From Hyphomicrobiales bacterium (GTDB lineage Bacteria; Pseudomonadota; Alphaproteobacteria; Rhizobiales; Rhizobiaceae): a stretch of 64,000 bases of DNA. A model generated the notes under the pieces. That model saw only the letters and a program-made list of their open reading frames with translations, had not been told where the DNA came from and did no database searches. The stretch is taken from the NCBI GenBank assembly GCA_900469445.1, contig UBXM01000004.1, forward strand, positions 248,001 through 312,000, read 5' to 3'. The position numbers were made by a program, and so were the translations under genes. This document shows positions 18,086 through 27,265 of the stretch, one piece after another; the stretch's first letter is position 1, and each line of letters opens with the position of its first letter.

Positions 18086-19021
18086 TCAGCGTTCCACCGT
18101 CTTCTTGATATTCCAGCGGTCGTGGTACCAGAGCCATTGCTCGGGATATGCGCGAACCCAGCTTTCAACCTTGTTATTCAACACCTGAGCGGTGCCCTGA
18201 ACATCGAGATTGCCTTTTTCATCGCGTGGCAGATCGATCTTCGGCTCTATTTCCAGCCGATAGCGATTGCCCGGCAGGCGAATGCAGCGAGCCGGATAAA
18301 CGTCGGCGTCGAACTGGCGCACGAGCTTGGCGAGCAGCGGATTGGTTTTGACCGGCCGACCGAAGAAGGATGTGGACAGGCCCTTGCCGAATTTCTGATC
18401 GACCAGCACCCCAACACCACCACCGGCCTCAAGGCGGCGGGCGAGCGCAAAGGAGGAGCCTGCATGAGAAGGCACCAACTGCCCCATGCGAGCCGCGCGG
18501 AATGAGAAGACCTTGTCGGCGATGTAGGGATTGTTCGGCGGACGGAACAGCACCATCACCTCAAGCCCGAACGCCTTGCCGGCGACCGGAAGAAGCTCGA
18601 AATTGCCGGTATGCGCGGTGAAGACGATGAAGGGCCGCGGATTGTCGCGCAGGTCGAGGAAGAGCGGAATGCCCGCCACTTCCACCCTGCCAGCTTCAGT
18701 CTTTTCCGGATCGAAATCGAACAGACGGTCGAGGAAGACATATTCGGCGGCCATGCGGCCCATATGTCCCCAGCTGGCGACAGCGATCTCTTCGAGCTCT
18801 TTCTCAGATTTCTCCGGGAAGGCGTTGCGCAGATTGGTCATCATCAGCTTGTGACGCCAGAGCTTCGGGCCGACTAAACGCGCGATGCGATCGGCGAAAC
18901 GGATCGCCGGATCGGCCGGAAAGATCTTCAGGGCGTTGAGCAGGCCAAACGTCAGCTGCGCTACCAGCCATTGCTGGAAGTTGCGAAGCGCCAGAACGAT
19001 GCGGGTGATGACCATCTTCAT
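18086..19021 (-). CDS. lpxXL: Lipid A VLCFA acyltransferase LpxXL
   Basis: 311 residues of the LpxL/HtrB acyltransferase family, with an N-terminal hydrophobic segment and the HX4E active site AHTGNFE; FRPPNNPY and GVLVDQKFGKG follow. In rhizobia this enzyme moves the 27-hydroxyoctacosanoyl chain from AcpXL to lipid A at the inner membrane. Assignment to LpxXL rests on its place at the end of the acpXL cluster. The ATG lies 6 bases after the preceding dehydrogenase gene. Confidence 0.93.
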   Translation of the reverse strand: MKMVITRIVLALRNFQQWLVAQLTFGLLNALKIFPADPAIRFADRIARLVGPKLWRHKLMMTNLRNAFPEKSEKELEEIAVASWGHMGRMAAEYVFLDRLFDFDPEKTEAGRVEVAGIPLFLDLRDNPRPFIVFTAHTGNFELLPVAGKAFGLEVMVLFRPPNNPYIADKVFSFRAARMGQLVPSHAGSSFALARRLEAGGGVGVLVDQKFGKGLSTSFFGRPVKTNPLLAKLVRQFDADVYPARCIRLPGNRYRLEIEPKIDLPRDEKGNLDVQGTAQVLNNKVESWVRAYPEQWLWYHDRWNIKKTVER

Positions 19022-19027
19022 GGCCGA

Positions 19028-20056
19028 TCAATCCATGCGCAGGACGATCTTGCCGAAGATCTGGCGGGTTTCCATACGTTCCAGTGCGCGGTCGATCTCG
19101 TCGAAGGTGACTTCGGTGTCGATGACCGGATGGACTATGCCCTGCGCCATCTTCTGCATGGCGTCGGCCATGTTTTCCATGCGGCAACCGAAGGAACCGA
19201 GAAGCTTGAGCTGCTGCTGGAACAGCATCATCAGGTTCATGTCGGTCGACACACCCGAGGTGGAGCCGCAGGTGACGAGGCGGCCGCCGCGCTTCATGCA
19301 GAGCATGGAGCCGGCCCAGGTGTCCTTGCCGACATGTTCGAAAACGACGTCGACGCCCTTCTTCTTGGTCAGCTTGCGGACGACGCCTTCGAAGCGGTCC
19401 TTGCGGTAGTTGATGACGTGATCGGCACCGAGCGCCTTGGCCTTCTCGATCTTGTCGTCGGAACCGACCGTGGTGATGACGGTGCAACCGATCTTCTTGG
19501 CGAGCTGGATCGCCGCCGTGCCGATGCCCGAGCCGCCGGCATGGACGAGGATGGTTTCACCCGGCTGCAGTTTGGCGTTATCGAACAGCATATGCTCGAC
19601 GGTGCCGAAGGTGACCGGAGCAAGAGCTGCGGCAACCGCATCGATGCCCGGAGGGGCCGGCACCAGCTGGCGGGCCGGGATATTCGCCTTTTCCTGCGCA
19701 AAGCCATCGAGATGGAATCCGTGGACGCCGGAAACGTGTTCGCAGAGATTGTCGCGCTTTTCGCGGCAGGGCTTGCAGAGGCCACAGGTGCGCGCGCCGT
19801 AGATCGAGACGAGCTGGCCGGGCAGAACGTTGGAGACGCCGGGGCCGATGGCTTCGACGACGCCGGAGGCTTCCGCGCCGATCGTCAGCGGCATCTTGCG
19901 CTTGGCAAACGCCATGCCGCGCCAGCCCCAGACATCGATATGGTTGAGCGCCACGGCCTTGACGCGCAGCGTCACTTCGCCGGGACCGGGTGCTTCCGGC
20001 TCTGGGATATCGACGGCTTCGAGCTTGCGGTCATCGATCAATTGCAGCGCGCGCAT
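19028..20056 (-). CDS. Zinc-type alcohol dehydrogenase of the VLCFA cluster (adh2XL-like)
   Basis: 342 residues, medium-chain dehydrogenase/reductase family. A structural zinc lobe is seen (CGLCKPCREKRDNLC) and the nucleotide-binding turn HAGGSGIGTAAIQLAK. In the rhizobial acpXL cluster the equivalent gene is thought to take part in making or 27-hydroxylating the C28 chain, but its reaction is not settled. ATG at 20056 is preferred (GGAAGGAAAC upstream) over an in-frame ATG eight codons earlier. A palindromic repeat separates it from fabF1XL. Confidence 0.88.
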   Translation of the reverse strand: MRALQLIDDRKLEAVDIPEPEAPGPGEVTLRVKAVALNHIDVWGWRGMAFAKRKMPLTIGAEASGVVEAIGPGVSNVLPGQLVSIYGARTCGLCKPCREKRDNLCEHVSGVHGFHLDGFAQEKANIPARQLVPAPPGIDAVAAALAPVTFGTVEHMLFDNAKLQPGETILVHAGGSGIGTAAIQLAKKIGCTVITTVGSDDKIEKAKALGADHVINYRKDRFEGVVRKLTKKKGVDVVFEHVGKDTWAGSMLCMKRGGRLVTCGSTSGVSTDMNLMMLFQQQLKLLGSFGCRMENMADAMQKMAQGIVHPVIDTEVTFDEIDRALERMETRQIFGKIVLRMD

Positions 20057-20109
20057 GTTTTCGTTTCCTTCCGGATGCATGAGGCAGATGGGGCGTCCAA
20101 ATACGCATC

Positions 20110-20198
20110 ATGCCCGGGCATGTCCCGGGCATCTGCCAACACTCATTTTTCTCTATCGACGTCACTGGATACCCGACACATGGCCGGCGATGACGTCA
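20110..20198. repeat. Palindromic intergenic repeat inside the VLCFA cluster
   Basis: Two hairpins in tandem. The first is ATGCCCGGG (20110-20118) with CCCGGGCAT (20124-20132); the second is imperfect and runs about 20158-20198 with ATGACGTC at its edge. Composition matches dispersed rhizobial intergenic palindromes; a related element is at 47.8 kb. It splits fabF1XL from the dehydrogenase gene and may affect expression of the last two genes. Confidence 0.7.
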
Positions 20199-20218
20199 TT
20201 TTCTTTGTGGCGCAGGCC

Positions 20219-21505
20219 TTAGACCGGTTCCAGCGTCATGACAAGGCTGGCGTTCTGGCCGCCGAAGCCGAAGGAGTTGGACAGAACCGCCTTTGGCTGC
20301 CCATCGCGCTTCACATTCGGCACTACATCCAGCTCGATCGTCGGATCGGGATTGGTGTAGTTGATGGTCGGTGGCAGCGTGCCGGTCCGCATGGTCTGGA
20401 TCGAGAACACGGCCTCGACGGCGCCCGCCGCTGTCAGCGTATGGCCGATCATCGACTTGTTCGACGAGGCCGGAATGTTCTTCATGCGATCCCCGAAGAC
20501 GGCGAGCATGGAACCGTATTCCATCTTGTCGTTTTCAGGTGTCGAGGTGCCATGGGCGTTGATGTAGCCGATGCCGCTTTCATCCATGCCGGCGTCTTCG
20601 AGCGCTGCACGGATGGTTGCAATGGCAGGTCCGCCATCCGGTGAAGACCGGGTGCGATGGAAATGATCGGCCTTTTCGCCAAGGCCCTTGATGATGCCGA
20701 GAACCGTTGCGCCGCGAGCGAGCGCGGATTCGACGGATTCCAGCACCAGCGTTGCTGCACCTTCGGCGATGACGAAACCGTCGCGATCCTTGCTGAACGG
20801 CTTGGATGCCTTTTCCGGCGGGTCGTTCTGGGTCGACAGGGCAGAGAGGAGCGAGAAGCGGACCAGCGCCTCGACGCTGACCGAGCCATCGGTCGCAGCC
20901 ACGAGCGCACGATCGGTGCGGCCCTGGCGGATCGCCTCGACGCCCAGCTGGATGGCGGTTGCGCCCGATGCACAGGCCGTCGACAGCGTTACCGGCAGGC
21001 CGCGGGTGCCGAACATGTCGGCAAGGCGCTCGGAAATGGAGCCGAACTGCACTGCTTCCAGGAAAACCGGATCCGGGCGCTCGCGCATGGCAGTGAGGAA
21101 ACGCTCATAGGCGTCACCCTCGACCTTGGACGGCGGCGACCGATCGGCAAGCGCGAAACGGTCGTGCCATTCAGGCTCGACCGGCGGCGCTGCAAGAAAC
21201 AGCGGCCCGTCGAAATCGCCGGAAAGACCGGCCTGGGCTAGCGCTTCCTTCGTCGTTTCGCGGGCGAAGGCGAAGGAACGCTCGACGGAATTATTGGCGG
21301 GAACGGCGATGAAATCCACCGTGCCGCTGATGCGTGTCGACAGGCCATCGGTCGGGAAACGGGTGATCTTGTGGATGCCCGAAGTACCCGATGTCAGCGC
21401 CGACCAATTGTCGGCAAGACCCTGGCCCAGCGAAGTGATGACACCCATGCCGGTGACGGCCACGAGCGGGCGTCCGAGCTGGTCGGTGAAGCGGTTGTCA
21501 CTCAT
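20219..21505 (-). CDS. fabF1XL: Beta-ketoacyl-ACP synthase FabF1XL
   Basis: 428 residues, thiolase-fold condensing enzyme with a complete Cys-His-His triad: STACASG (nucleophile), NAHGTSTPEND and SMIGHTLTAAGAVE. It should extend the acyl chain on AcpXL toward C28. ATG follows AAGGAGAAGACG. The preceding gene is a second synthase that lacks the nucleophile, so the two may form a heterodimer. Confidence 0.94.
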   Translation of the reverse strand: MSDNRFTDQLGRPLVAVTGMGVITSLGQGLADNWSALTSGTSGIHKITRFPTDGLSTRISGTVDFIAVPANNSVERSFAFARETTKEALAQAGLSGDFDGPLFLAAPPVEPEWHDRFALADRSPPSKVEGDAYERFLTAMRERPDPVFLEAVQFGSISERLADMFGTRGLPVTLSTACASGATAIQLGVEAIRQGRTDRALVAATDGSVSVEALVRFSLLSALSTQNDPPEKASKPFSKDRDGFVIAEGAATLVLESVESALARGATVLGIIKGLGEKADHFHRTRSSPDGGPAIATIRAALEDAGMDESGIGYINAHGTSTPENDKMEYGSMLAVFGDRMKNIPASSNKSMIGHTLTAAGAVEAVFSIQTMRTGTLPPTINYTNPDPTIELDVVPNVKRDGQPKAVLSNSFGFGGQNASLVMTLEPV

Positions 21506-21516
21506 CGTCTTCTCCT

Positions 21517-22716
21517 TCACGCGTTCTTCGAGAGGACGGCAACGCCCTCGCCGCGCGTGTAACCGACTGTCGTCACCACGGCGTGACCGGCGGGTTTCGC
21601 CATCGGCTTTTCGTTGGCGGCATCAAAGGCCGGCACAAGGCTTTTGCCGTCGAGCGACAGGGCCGCCAGCGCCAGACCGAGCGGGAACTGGGCTTCCATC
21701 CCATGGCCGGTGACACCACCGAAACCACGAATGGCGGCACCTTCGAATTCCTGCTCCAGCACCGCCTTTTCGCGGCTTGCGAGATCGGCGAGGCCACTTG
21801 CACCGGAGAACACCACGGTGTCATCGCCCTTGAGGTTCGATGCGAGGGCGGAAAGACGCGACAGGCGCTTTTCGAACCTGCCTTCATCCCGATTGCCGCG
21901 ATCACCTTCGACGGCATCGACGACGGCGTAGATGTGAGCACCACGAGCTTCGGCGCGGGCGCGGGTTTCGAGCACGAGGAAGGCACCGACAGAACCGGTG
22001 ATCATGCCGCCGCCATTGTCGCCGGACCGCGACCAGAGAGGCTGCCACTCGCCCGTTGCATGGGCACGGATACCTTCAACAAGAAGCAGGATGTCGGCGC
22101 GCTCTGCGATGAAGGCGCCGCCGACCAGGCTATGGCTCGACTGGCCCGCCTTGATGCGGTGATAGGCCGTCTCGACGGCGGAAATGCCGGCCGCTTCTTC
22201 GCCCATGAAGGTGCGCGAGGAGCCGGTGACCTTGTGGACGATCGAGATATTGCCGGCCATCAGGTTGGAAAGCTGCGCGAGGAAAAGCGTCGGCCGAAGT
22301 TCGGTCGTCAGCTTCTCGTTCAACAGGATGTCGCGGTCGTTACGCTTAAGGGCCTCATCAACGATCAGCGAATCGACCTTGATGTCGCGCTCACCACCAC
22401 CGGCGGCAACGATCATGTCCATGGAGGCGCAGGCTTCCGCGTCTTCCTTCAGGCCCGCGTCATCCAGCGCCAATCCGGCGGCAAACACGCCGAGGCGCTG
22501 CCAGTTTTCCATCTGGCGCTGGTCACGCTTGACGATCTGGGTCGACCAGTCGATTTCAGGCAGCGGATGGACCGGATAGGGGGCGAAACGCTCGGTATCG
22601 ACGGTCGGCTTTTCGGCGGTGGCCGCAGACAGGAGTGCGACATGCGCATCCTTGCCGACGCCCTGCCCCGTCACGATGCCGATACCGGTGATCACAACAT
22701 CATTGTCAGACTTCAT
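21517..22716 (-). CDS. fabF2XL: FabF2XL, ketosynthase homologue without the catalytic Cys
   Basis: 399 residues of the ketosynthase fold (VVITGIGIVTGQGVG at the start, AGNISIVHKVTG in the middle). Where active enzymes have TACASG this protein has GEEAAG, placing Glu174 at the nucleophile position, and the NAHGT motif is replaced by FSGASG; only a GVTGHGMEAQ His remains. It is therefore probably a non-condensing partner, like the chain-length factor of type II polyketide synthases. ATG follows AAAGAGGACAAAG. Confidence 0.92.
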   Translation of the reverse strand: MKSDNDVVITGIGIVTGQGVGKDAHVALLSAATAEKPTVDTERFAPYPVHPLPEIDWSTQIVKRDQRQMENWQRLGVFAAGLALDDAGLKEDAEACASMDMIVAAGGGERDIKVDSLIVDEALKRNDRDILLNEKLTTELRPTLFLAQLSNLMAGNISIVHKVTGSSRTFMGEEAAGISAVETAYHRIKAGQSSHSLVGGAFIAERADILLLVEGIRAHATGEWQPLWSRSGDNGGGMITGSVGAFLVLETRARAEARGAHIYAVVDAVEGDRGNRDEGRFEKRLSRLSALASNLKGDDTVVFSGASGLADLASREKAVLEQEFEGAAIRGFGGVTGHGMEAQFPLGLALAALSLDGKSLVPAFDAANEKPMAKPAGHAVVTTVGYTRGEGVAVLSKNA

Positions 22717-22870
22717 CTTTGTCCTCTTTCGCGGACTTCGCCCGATAACCGGGCCTCAAACGACGATCCGAAGCGTGGCAAACCTTTTCAACAGGTCGTC
22801 ACGCTTCGGATCCATATTCCCTTGCATGCCTTGATGACAAAACCGCGAAGCGGCCCTGCACCGGCCTGCC

Positions 22871-23344
22871 CTAGCTGCGCGCACCCATGGCCGCGACCAG
22901 ACCGACTTCCTCGGCCCGTTTGCGCACGATCGGCGCCAGCGGGATTTCGGAGAACGGCATGGTGCGCAGCTTCAGCTGTGCATCGCAAACCTTCTTGCCG
23001 CCAGACGTGATTTTCGCCTTGGTGACGGCATAACCTGAGCCCTCATGTTCCAGAAACGCCTCGATATCGAGCACGGCTTCTGGTTCGACGAAAGAGCGCA
23101 TCTTGGCGCCGTCGACCGACATCAGGAACGGCATGGCGGCGAAATCCGTCGCGGCAAGCACGAGCATGCCGGAGGCTTGCGCCATGGTTTCGATAAGAAG
23201 GACACCCGGCACGAGCGGCATGCCGGGAAAATGTCCTTCGAATACAGGGCTTTTCGCCGGCACGACCGAGCGCGCCGTCAGCGTCTTTCCATCGAGATCG
23301 AGTGTCTCCACCCGATCGATCATCTGGAAATATTCAAGCAACAT
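22871..23344 (-). CDS. fabZXL: 3-hydroxyacyl-ACP dehydratase FabZXL
   Basis: 157 residues, hot-dog fold. The active-site motif is intact: GHFPGMPLVPGVLLIETMAQ, with catalytic His and Glu. It dehydrates 3-hydroxyacyl-AcpXL during VLCFA synthesis. It begins 6 bases after acpXL and is followed by a gap of about 150 bases before fabF2XL. Confidence 0.93.
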   Translation of the reverse strand: MLLEYFQMIDRVETLDLDGKTLTARSVVPAKSPVFEGHFPGMPLVPGVLLIETMAQASGMLVLAATDFAAMPFLMSVDGAKMRSFVEPEAVLDIEAFLEHEGSGYAVTKAKITSGGKKVCDAQLKLRTMPFSEIPLAPIVRKRAEEVGLVAAMGARS

Positions 23345-23350
23345 GCCGGA

Positions 23351-23629
23351 TCAGCCCTTGGCTGCGCGCAGCTCGTCGATCTTGGCGCAGAGGTTCTTCA
23401 GAACGAAGTATTCCTCGGTCGAGACCTTGCCTTCGTTGACTTCCTGCGTCCACTGCTCGAGCGGAATCTTGATGCCGAATTCCTTGTCGATCGCAAAAAC
23501 GATGTCGAGAAAGTCGAGGCTGTCGATGCCCAGATCGTCAATCGTATGGCTTTCCGGGGTAATGGTTTCCCGATCGATTTCGCTGGTTTCAGCAATGATG
23601 TCGGCAACTTTGTCGAATGTAGCAGTCAC
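23351..23629 (-). CDS. acpXL: Acyl carrier protein AcpXL
   Basis: 92-residue carrier that holds the growing C28 chain for lipid A. The phosphopantetheine site is Ser in [14 protein letters not shown]. The acidic helical sequence and C-terminal [19 protein letters not shown] are characteristic of rhizobial AcpXL, longer than housekeeping AcpP. The GTG at 23629 is chosen: AAAGGA is 7 bases upstream and the length equals that of known AcpXL; the ATG two codons earlier is too close to the ribosome site. Confidence 0.94.
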
Positions 23630-23779
23630 GCCCATGTCCTTTAAGAATAGGTAATTCGTAGCCTCACATAGGGAAAATGGTTCCAAATGCCAATGGCTTC
23701 GTTTTTCGGGCGCAAAATTTGCACCGAAACTGTTGCCTAAACAGCAATCGTCCAGACTGCAATCATGAAGGTTTGCGGC

Positions 23780-25129
23780 CTATACCGCAATAGAGTGCCG
23801 GCCGCGACCATTCTCCAGATATCGATCGAAGACCGCCGCGATCGTGCGGGTAAACGGGCGGCCTTCCGGCGTGATCGTGAAAGATGCATTGCCGACGCGA
23901 CAGATATCGTCCGGATTGCTGCGGGCAAAGGTGCGCGCCTCGGCAATCAGGTCGTGAGCAGCGGTCGGGAAATTTGCGAGCAATGGCGCAAAGTCGAAAC
24001 CGAAATCGCACATCAGACGCTCGATGACATAGGCGCGCATGCGGTCGTCTTCCGACAATTCGATGCCTCTCACCGCTGCCAGCCCTTCGCCTTCGACCAT
24101 GCGCTGGTACTCGCCCGTAGCCGGCATGTTTTGCACATAACCCTGCGGCAGCTGGCTGATCGAGGAGGCGCCGAGACCGATCAGCGCATCGGCGCTGTCG
24201 GTCGTGTAACCCTGAAAATTGCGGCGCAGGCCGCCCGTCCTGGCAGCAATCGCCATCGAATCAGACGGTTTGGCAAAGTGATCGATGCCGATCTGCTGAT
24301 ACCCCGCATCGAGAAGCATCTGGGCGGCGAAATTGCTCTGGCGGAACCGTTCGCCGACATCCGGCAACGAGGATTCGGGAATCATCGTCTGGTGTTTCTT
24401 CATCCACGGCACATGGGCGTAACCGAAAAGTGCGACACGATCGGGCGACAGGGACAGGATATCGGAGAGTGTGCGGCCCACACCGTCGAGTGTCTGATAC
24501 GGGAGACCGTAAAGAACGTCGCAGTTGACCGAGCCCACACCACGCGCGCGGACCGCATCGACGACCGATTTCGTCTGCTCGAAGGTCTGGATGCGATTGA
24601 TCGCCTTCTGCACAGTCGGATCGAAATCCTGGACGCCGAGGCTGGCGCGGGTCAGGCCGATCGCGGCCAGCGCATCGTAACGGGCCTCATCCAGATCGTT
24701 CGGATCCATCTCGACGCTGATCTCGGCATCGCCCGCCACATCGAACGATGCCCTCAGACAGGCCATCAGATCGGTCATATCCTCGGGCGTCAGCATCGTC
24801 GGCGAGCCACCGCCGAAGTGGATGGCCGTCACCTTCGCGCCTGCCGGGACTTTCGCGCCGACGGCAGCGATCTCCCGGCGAAGCGCCGCGAGATAGGTGG
24901 TGATCGGCTCATAACGAAGCGTCTGCTTGGTGTGGCAGGCGCAGAACCAACAGAGACGGTCGCAATAGGGTATGTGAAGGTAGAGTGACAGATTGCTCGA
25001 AACATCGAGTTCTGACAGCCACTGCGAATAGATGTCGCAATTTACACCAGTGTGAAAATGCGGCGCAGTCGGATAGCTAGTGTAACGCGGCACCGAGCCT
25101 GAATATTTCGCAAGCAATCTATCGCTCAT
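23780..25129 (-). CDS. hemN: Oxygen-independent coproporphyrinogen III oxidase
   Basis: 449 residues, radical-SAM enzyme of haem synthesis that works without oxygen. The cluster motif is HIPYCDRLCWFCACH near residue 60, with GGGSPTMLTPEDM following. Typical HemN start MSDRLLAKYSGSVPRYTSYP; ATG at 25129 follows AGAGGTGTGCA. It is divergent from fnrN and has an FNR/FixK box about 55 bases upstream, fitting low-oxygen induction to supply haem for the cbb3 oxidase. Confidence 0.95.
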   Translation of the reverse strand: MSDRLLAKYSGSVPRYTSYPTAPHFHTGVNCDIYSQWLSELDVSSNLSLYLHIPYCDRLCWFCACHTKQTLRYEPITTYLAALRREIAAVGAKVPAGAKVTAIHFGGGSPTMLTPEDMTDLMACLRASFDVAGDAEISVEMDPNDLDEARYDALAAIGLTRASLGVQDFDPTVQKAINRIQTFEQTKSVVDAVRARGVGSVNCDVLYGLPYQTLDGVGRTLSDILSLSPDRVALFGYAHVPWMKKHQTMIPESSLPDVGERFRQSNFAAQMLLDAGYQQIGIDHFAKPSDSMAIAARTGGLRRNFQGYTTDSADALIGLGASSISQLPQGYVQNMPATGEYQRMVEGEGLAAVRGIELSEDDRMRAYVIERLMCDFGFDFAPLLANFPTAAHDLIAEARTFARSNPDDICRVGNASFTITPEGRPFTRTIAAVFDRYLENGRGRHSIAV

Positions 25130-25183
25130 TGCACACCTCTTCTCATGTGCCTCCAGAGCTACCTGCGGATTATTTTGCCGACT

Positions 25184-25197
25184 TTGACGTGGATCAA
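25184..25197. promoter_or_regulatory. FNR/FixK box between hemN and fnrN
   Basis: TTGACGTGGATCAA matches TTGA-N6-TCAA. The centre is about 61 bases from hemN and 173 bases from fnrN. It could activate hemN and also mediate autoregulation of fnrN. Confidence 0.85.
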
Positions 25198-25362
25198 GCA
25201 TGAGAACGTCAAGTGAACCAAGTTCGGGCCATTGATCGCCGCCTGCAGCGCCGCACCTCGTTTCTGGTGCATCAAGGACGCTGGAGCTTTTGAGCAGTGC
25301 ATCAGGTGCCCGAAAATCAATTCCGGTTTTCGGGGCGGATGCGCCGGTGTGGGGGAATGGGA

Positions 25363-26088
25363 ATGGATGCGCAGCTAAAAATTCTGGACATTCACGAGGT
25401 GCCGCTGGTCTGTCGCGCCTGTGACGCCCGCCATAGCGGTGTCTGTTCCACACTCACCCCTCTTCAACTGACCGAACTGAACAAGCATTCCCAGCGCAAG
25501 GCGGTGGAGGCCGGCACCGAGCTTATCGGTCAGGGCCAGCAGGTTCATTCCTATTCCAACATTCTCAGGGGTGTCGTGAAGCTGTCGAAGATCATGGCCG
25601 ATGGGCGCCAGCAGATCGTCGGCCTGCAATTCGCGCCGGATTTCATGGGGCGCCCGTTCCTCGGCGAGAGCCTGATGGCGGCGGAAGCCGCAACGGATAC
25701 CGAACTTTGCGTGCTGCCGCGAAGGATACTCGAACGGATGATTTCCGAATCATCGGAGCTTGGAAGCCGGCTGCACAACCAGGCACTGACGGAACTGGAC
25801 GAGGCACGCGACTGGATGCTGACGCTCGGGCGCAAATCGGCGCGCGAAAAGGTTGCCAGCCTGCTGGTTCTGGTGGCAGCCCATGCCGATCCCGACCAGC
25901 TTGGCTCCTGCGCATTCGAATTGCCGCTATCGCGCGCCGACATTGCCGACTTCCTCGGCCTGACGATCGAAACGGTCAGCCGCCAGATGACGAAACTGCG
26001 TAAAGACGGCCTTATTCACATCGAGAACAACCGGCAGGTTTTTGTGCCGGATCTCGACAAATTGGCGGTGACTGCGGGCGGTGACTGA
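25363..26088 (+). CDS. fnrN: Oxygen-responsive Crp/Fnr regulator FnrN
   Basis: 241 residues. N-terminal Cys17, Cys20 and Cys28 (CRACDARHSGVC) plus Cys116 (TELCVL) can hold an oxygen-labile 4Fe-4S cluster, which separates FnrN from FixK. A cyclic-nucleotide-binding-like domain is followed by a C-terminal helix-turn-helix with recognition helix ETVSRQMTKL, expected to read TTGA-N6-TCAA. ATG at 25363 has GGGGGA 6 bases upstream; an ATG two codons earlier is directly on the ribosome site. It probably controls fixNOQP, fixGHIS and hemN. Confidence 0.95.
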   Translation: MDAQLKILDIHEVPLVCRACDARHSGVCSTLTPLQLTELNKHSQRKAVEAGTELIGQGQQVHSYSNILRGVVKLSKIMADGRQQIVGLQFAPDFMGRPFLGESLMAAEAATDTELCVLPRRILERMISESSELGSRLHNQALTELDEARDWMLTLGRKSAREKVASLLVLVAAHADPDQLGSCAFELPLSRADIADFLGLTIETVSRQMTKLRKDGLIHIENNRQVFVPDLDKLAVTAGGD

Positions 26089-26096
26089 CCGCCCGC
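26074..26096. terminator. Hairpin between convergent fnrN and nucleoside hydrolase genes
   Basis: GCGGGCGGT (26074-26082), 5-base loop, ACCGCCCGC (26088-26096). The stem spans the fnrN stop codon. No T-run follows, so termination efficiency is uncertain. Confidence 0.55.
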
Positions 26097-26118
26097 GTCA
26101 TGGATTTATCCGAGACCG

Positions 26119-27084
26119 TTAAGGCGCACGTCCTTCAACGAGAACGGCGCGAATGGCCTCGAGAACCGCCTCCGGCTGGATGCCGGTGCAGACGACCTGG
26201 CTCGGTACACCATCCCAAGCGGTGCCGACGAATTTGCGGCCCTGATCAGGTGCCTGGATGGTTTCGCCGTCGGCGATGCCGCCACAGACGACGCGAACGG
26301 GTCCGGTGCGGGTTTCGAAGAGCTGCGGCTCGGTGAGGTAGACGCAGGCGCAGCTGTCATGCAGCGCCATGCCGTCGAGACCTACACGCTGGCGGTAGAA
26401 ATCGATGTAATATTGCGAGAGATCGGACAGAAGCTTGAGCTCGGCCGGCCCGGCCTCGACCATTTTTGCCAGGTAATCAGACGACATCGTGGTCTTCATT
26501 GTGACGTCGAGACCGATGATCGTCACCTTCCAGGGCGCGGTGAAGACGACATCCGCAGCTTCGGGATCACCGTGGATATTGGCTTCGGCCGCCGGCGTGA
26601 CATTGCCGTTGATGTCGAAGGCGCCGCCCATGATCACCACTTCCTTGACGAGTGCGGCAATTTCTGGATCGGCTTTCAGCGCCAGGGCCAGATTGGTCAT
26701 GCGGCCGACGGCGACGAGGGTGATATTGCCGGGATCGGCTCTCACCGTGTCGATGATGAATTGTGCGGCCTCACGTTCGTCGAGCGGATGATCGACCTCC
26801 AGCGGCACGCCGATATTGCCGAGCCCGTCTTCGCCATGCACCACCGGCGCAAAATGCGCGGCGTCGCGGCCGTCGTCATAAGCACGGCCCGCTCCCTTGG
26901 CAATCGGCGCGGCGATCTTCCACTTCTGATGGAGGAACTGGGCGTTGCGGGTGGTGATCTCGATCGGCGCATTGCCGAAAACAGTGGTCACGCCGACAAG
27001 CTCGATGCCCGGGTGCCGGTGCAGATAAAGCAGCGCCATGGCATCATCCACGCCGGGATCGGTGTCGAATATCACTTTAAGCAT
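26119..27084 (-). CDS. Inosine/uridine-preferring nucleoside hydrolase
   Basis: 321 residues. The family signature DTDPGVDDAMAL at residues 7-18 forms the calcium site, and LHDSCACVYL near the C-terminus supplies the remaining ligand. It cleaves ribonucleosides to base and ribose in the cytoplasm. Substrate range (purine or pyrimidine) cannot be told. It stands alone; the upstream gene is divergent. Confidence 0.93.
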   Translation of the reverse strand: MLKVIFDTDPGVDDAMALLYLHRHPGIELVGVTTVFGNAPIEITTRNAQFLHQKWKIAAPIAKGAGRAYDDGRDAAHFAPVVHGEDGLGNIGVPLEVDHPLDEREAAQFIIDTVRADPGNITLVAVGRMTNLALALKADPEIAALVKEVVIMGGAFDINGNVTPAAEANIHGDPEAADVVFTAPWKVTIIGLDVTMKTTMSSDYLAKMVEAGPAELKLLSDLSQYYIDFYRQRVGLDGMALHDSCACVYLTEPQLFETRTGPVRVVCGGIADGETIQAPDQGRKFVGTAWDGVPSQVVCTGIQPEAVLEAIRAVLVEGRAP

Positions 27085-27265
27085 ACGGGCTTATCCAGTC
27101 TTTCAATCGAATGCGAAGGCCGCGCACCATAACCGCATTCAGGCAGGGTGCAATCCTGTTGCGACATCAAGGAACCATCGAGCCCCCGGCAGACCTTGCC
27201 CGGGCGCGGGTTCGATGCCACAACGCAGCTCCCTCCGCATATTCCTCCTTCCTCGAGTGCCTGTC

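Noticed and set aside
18971..20644. Open frame of about 557 codons on the plus strand across the VLCFA dehydrogenase
   Set aside because: Antisense to two confident genes and crosses an intergenic repeat; a codon-bias artefact.
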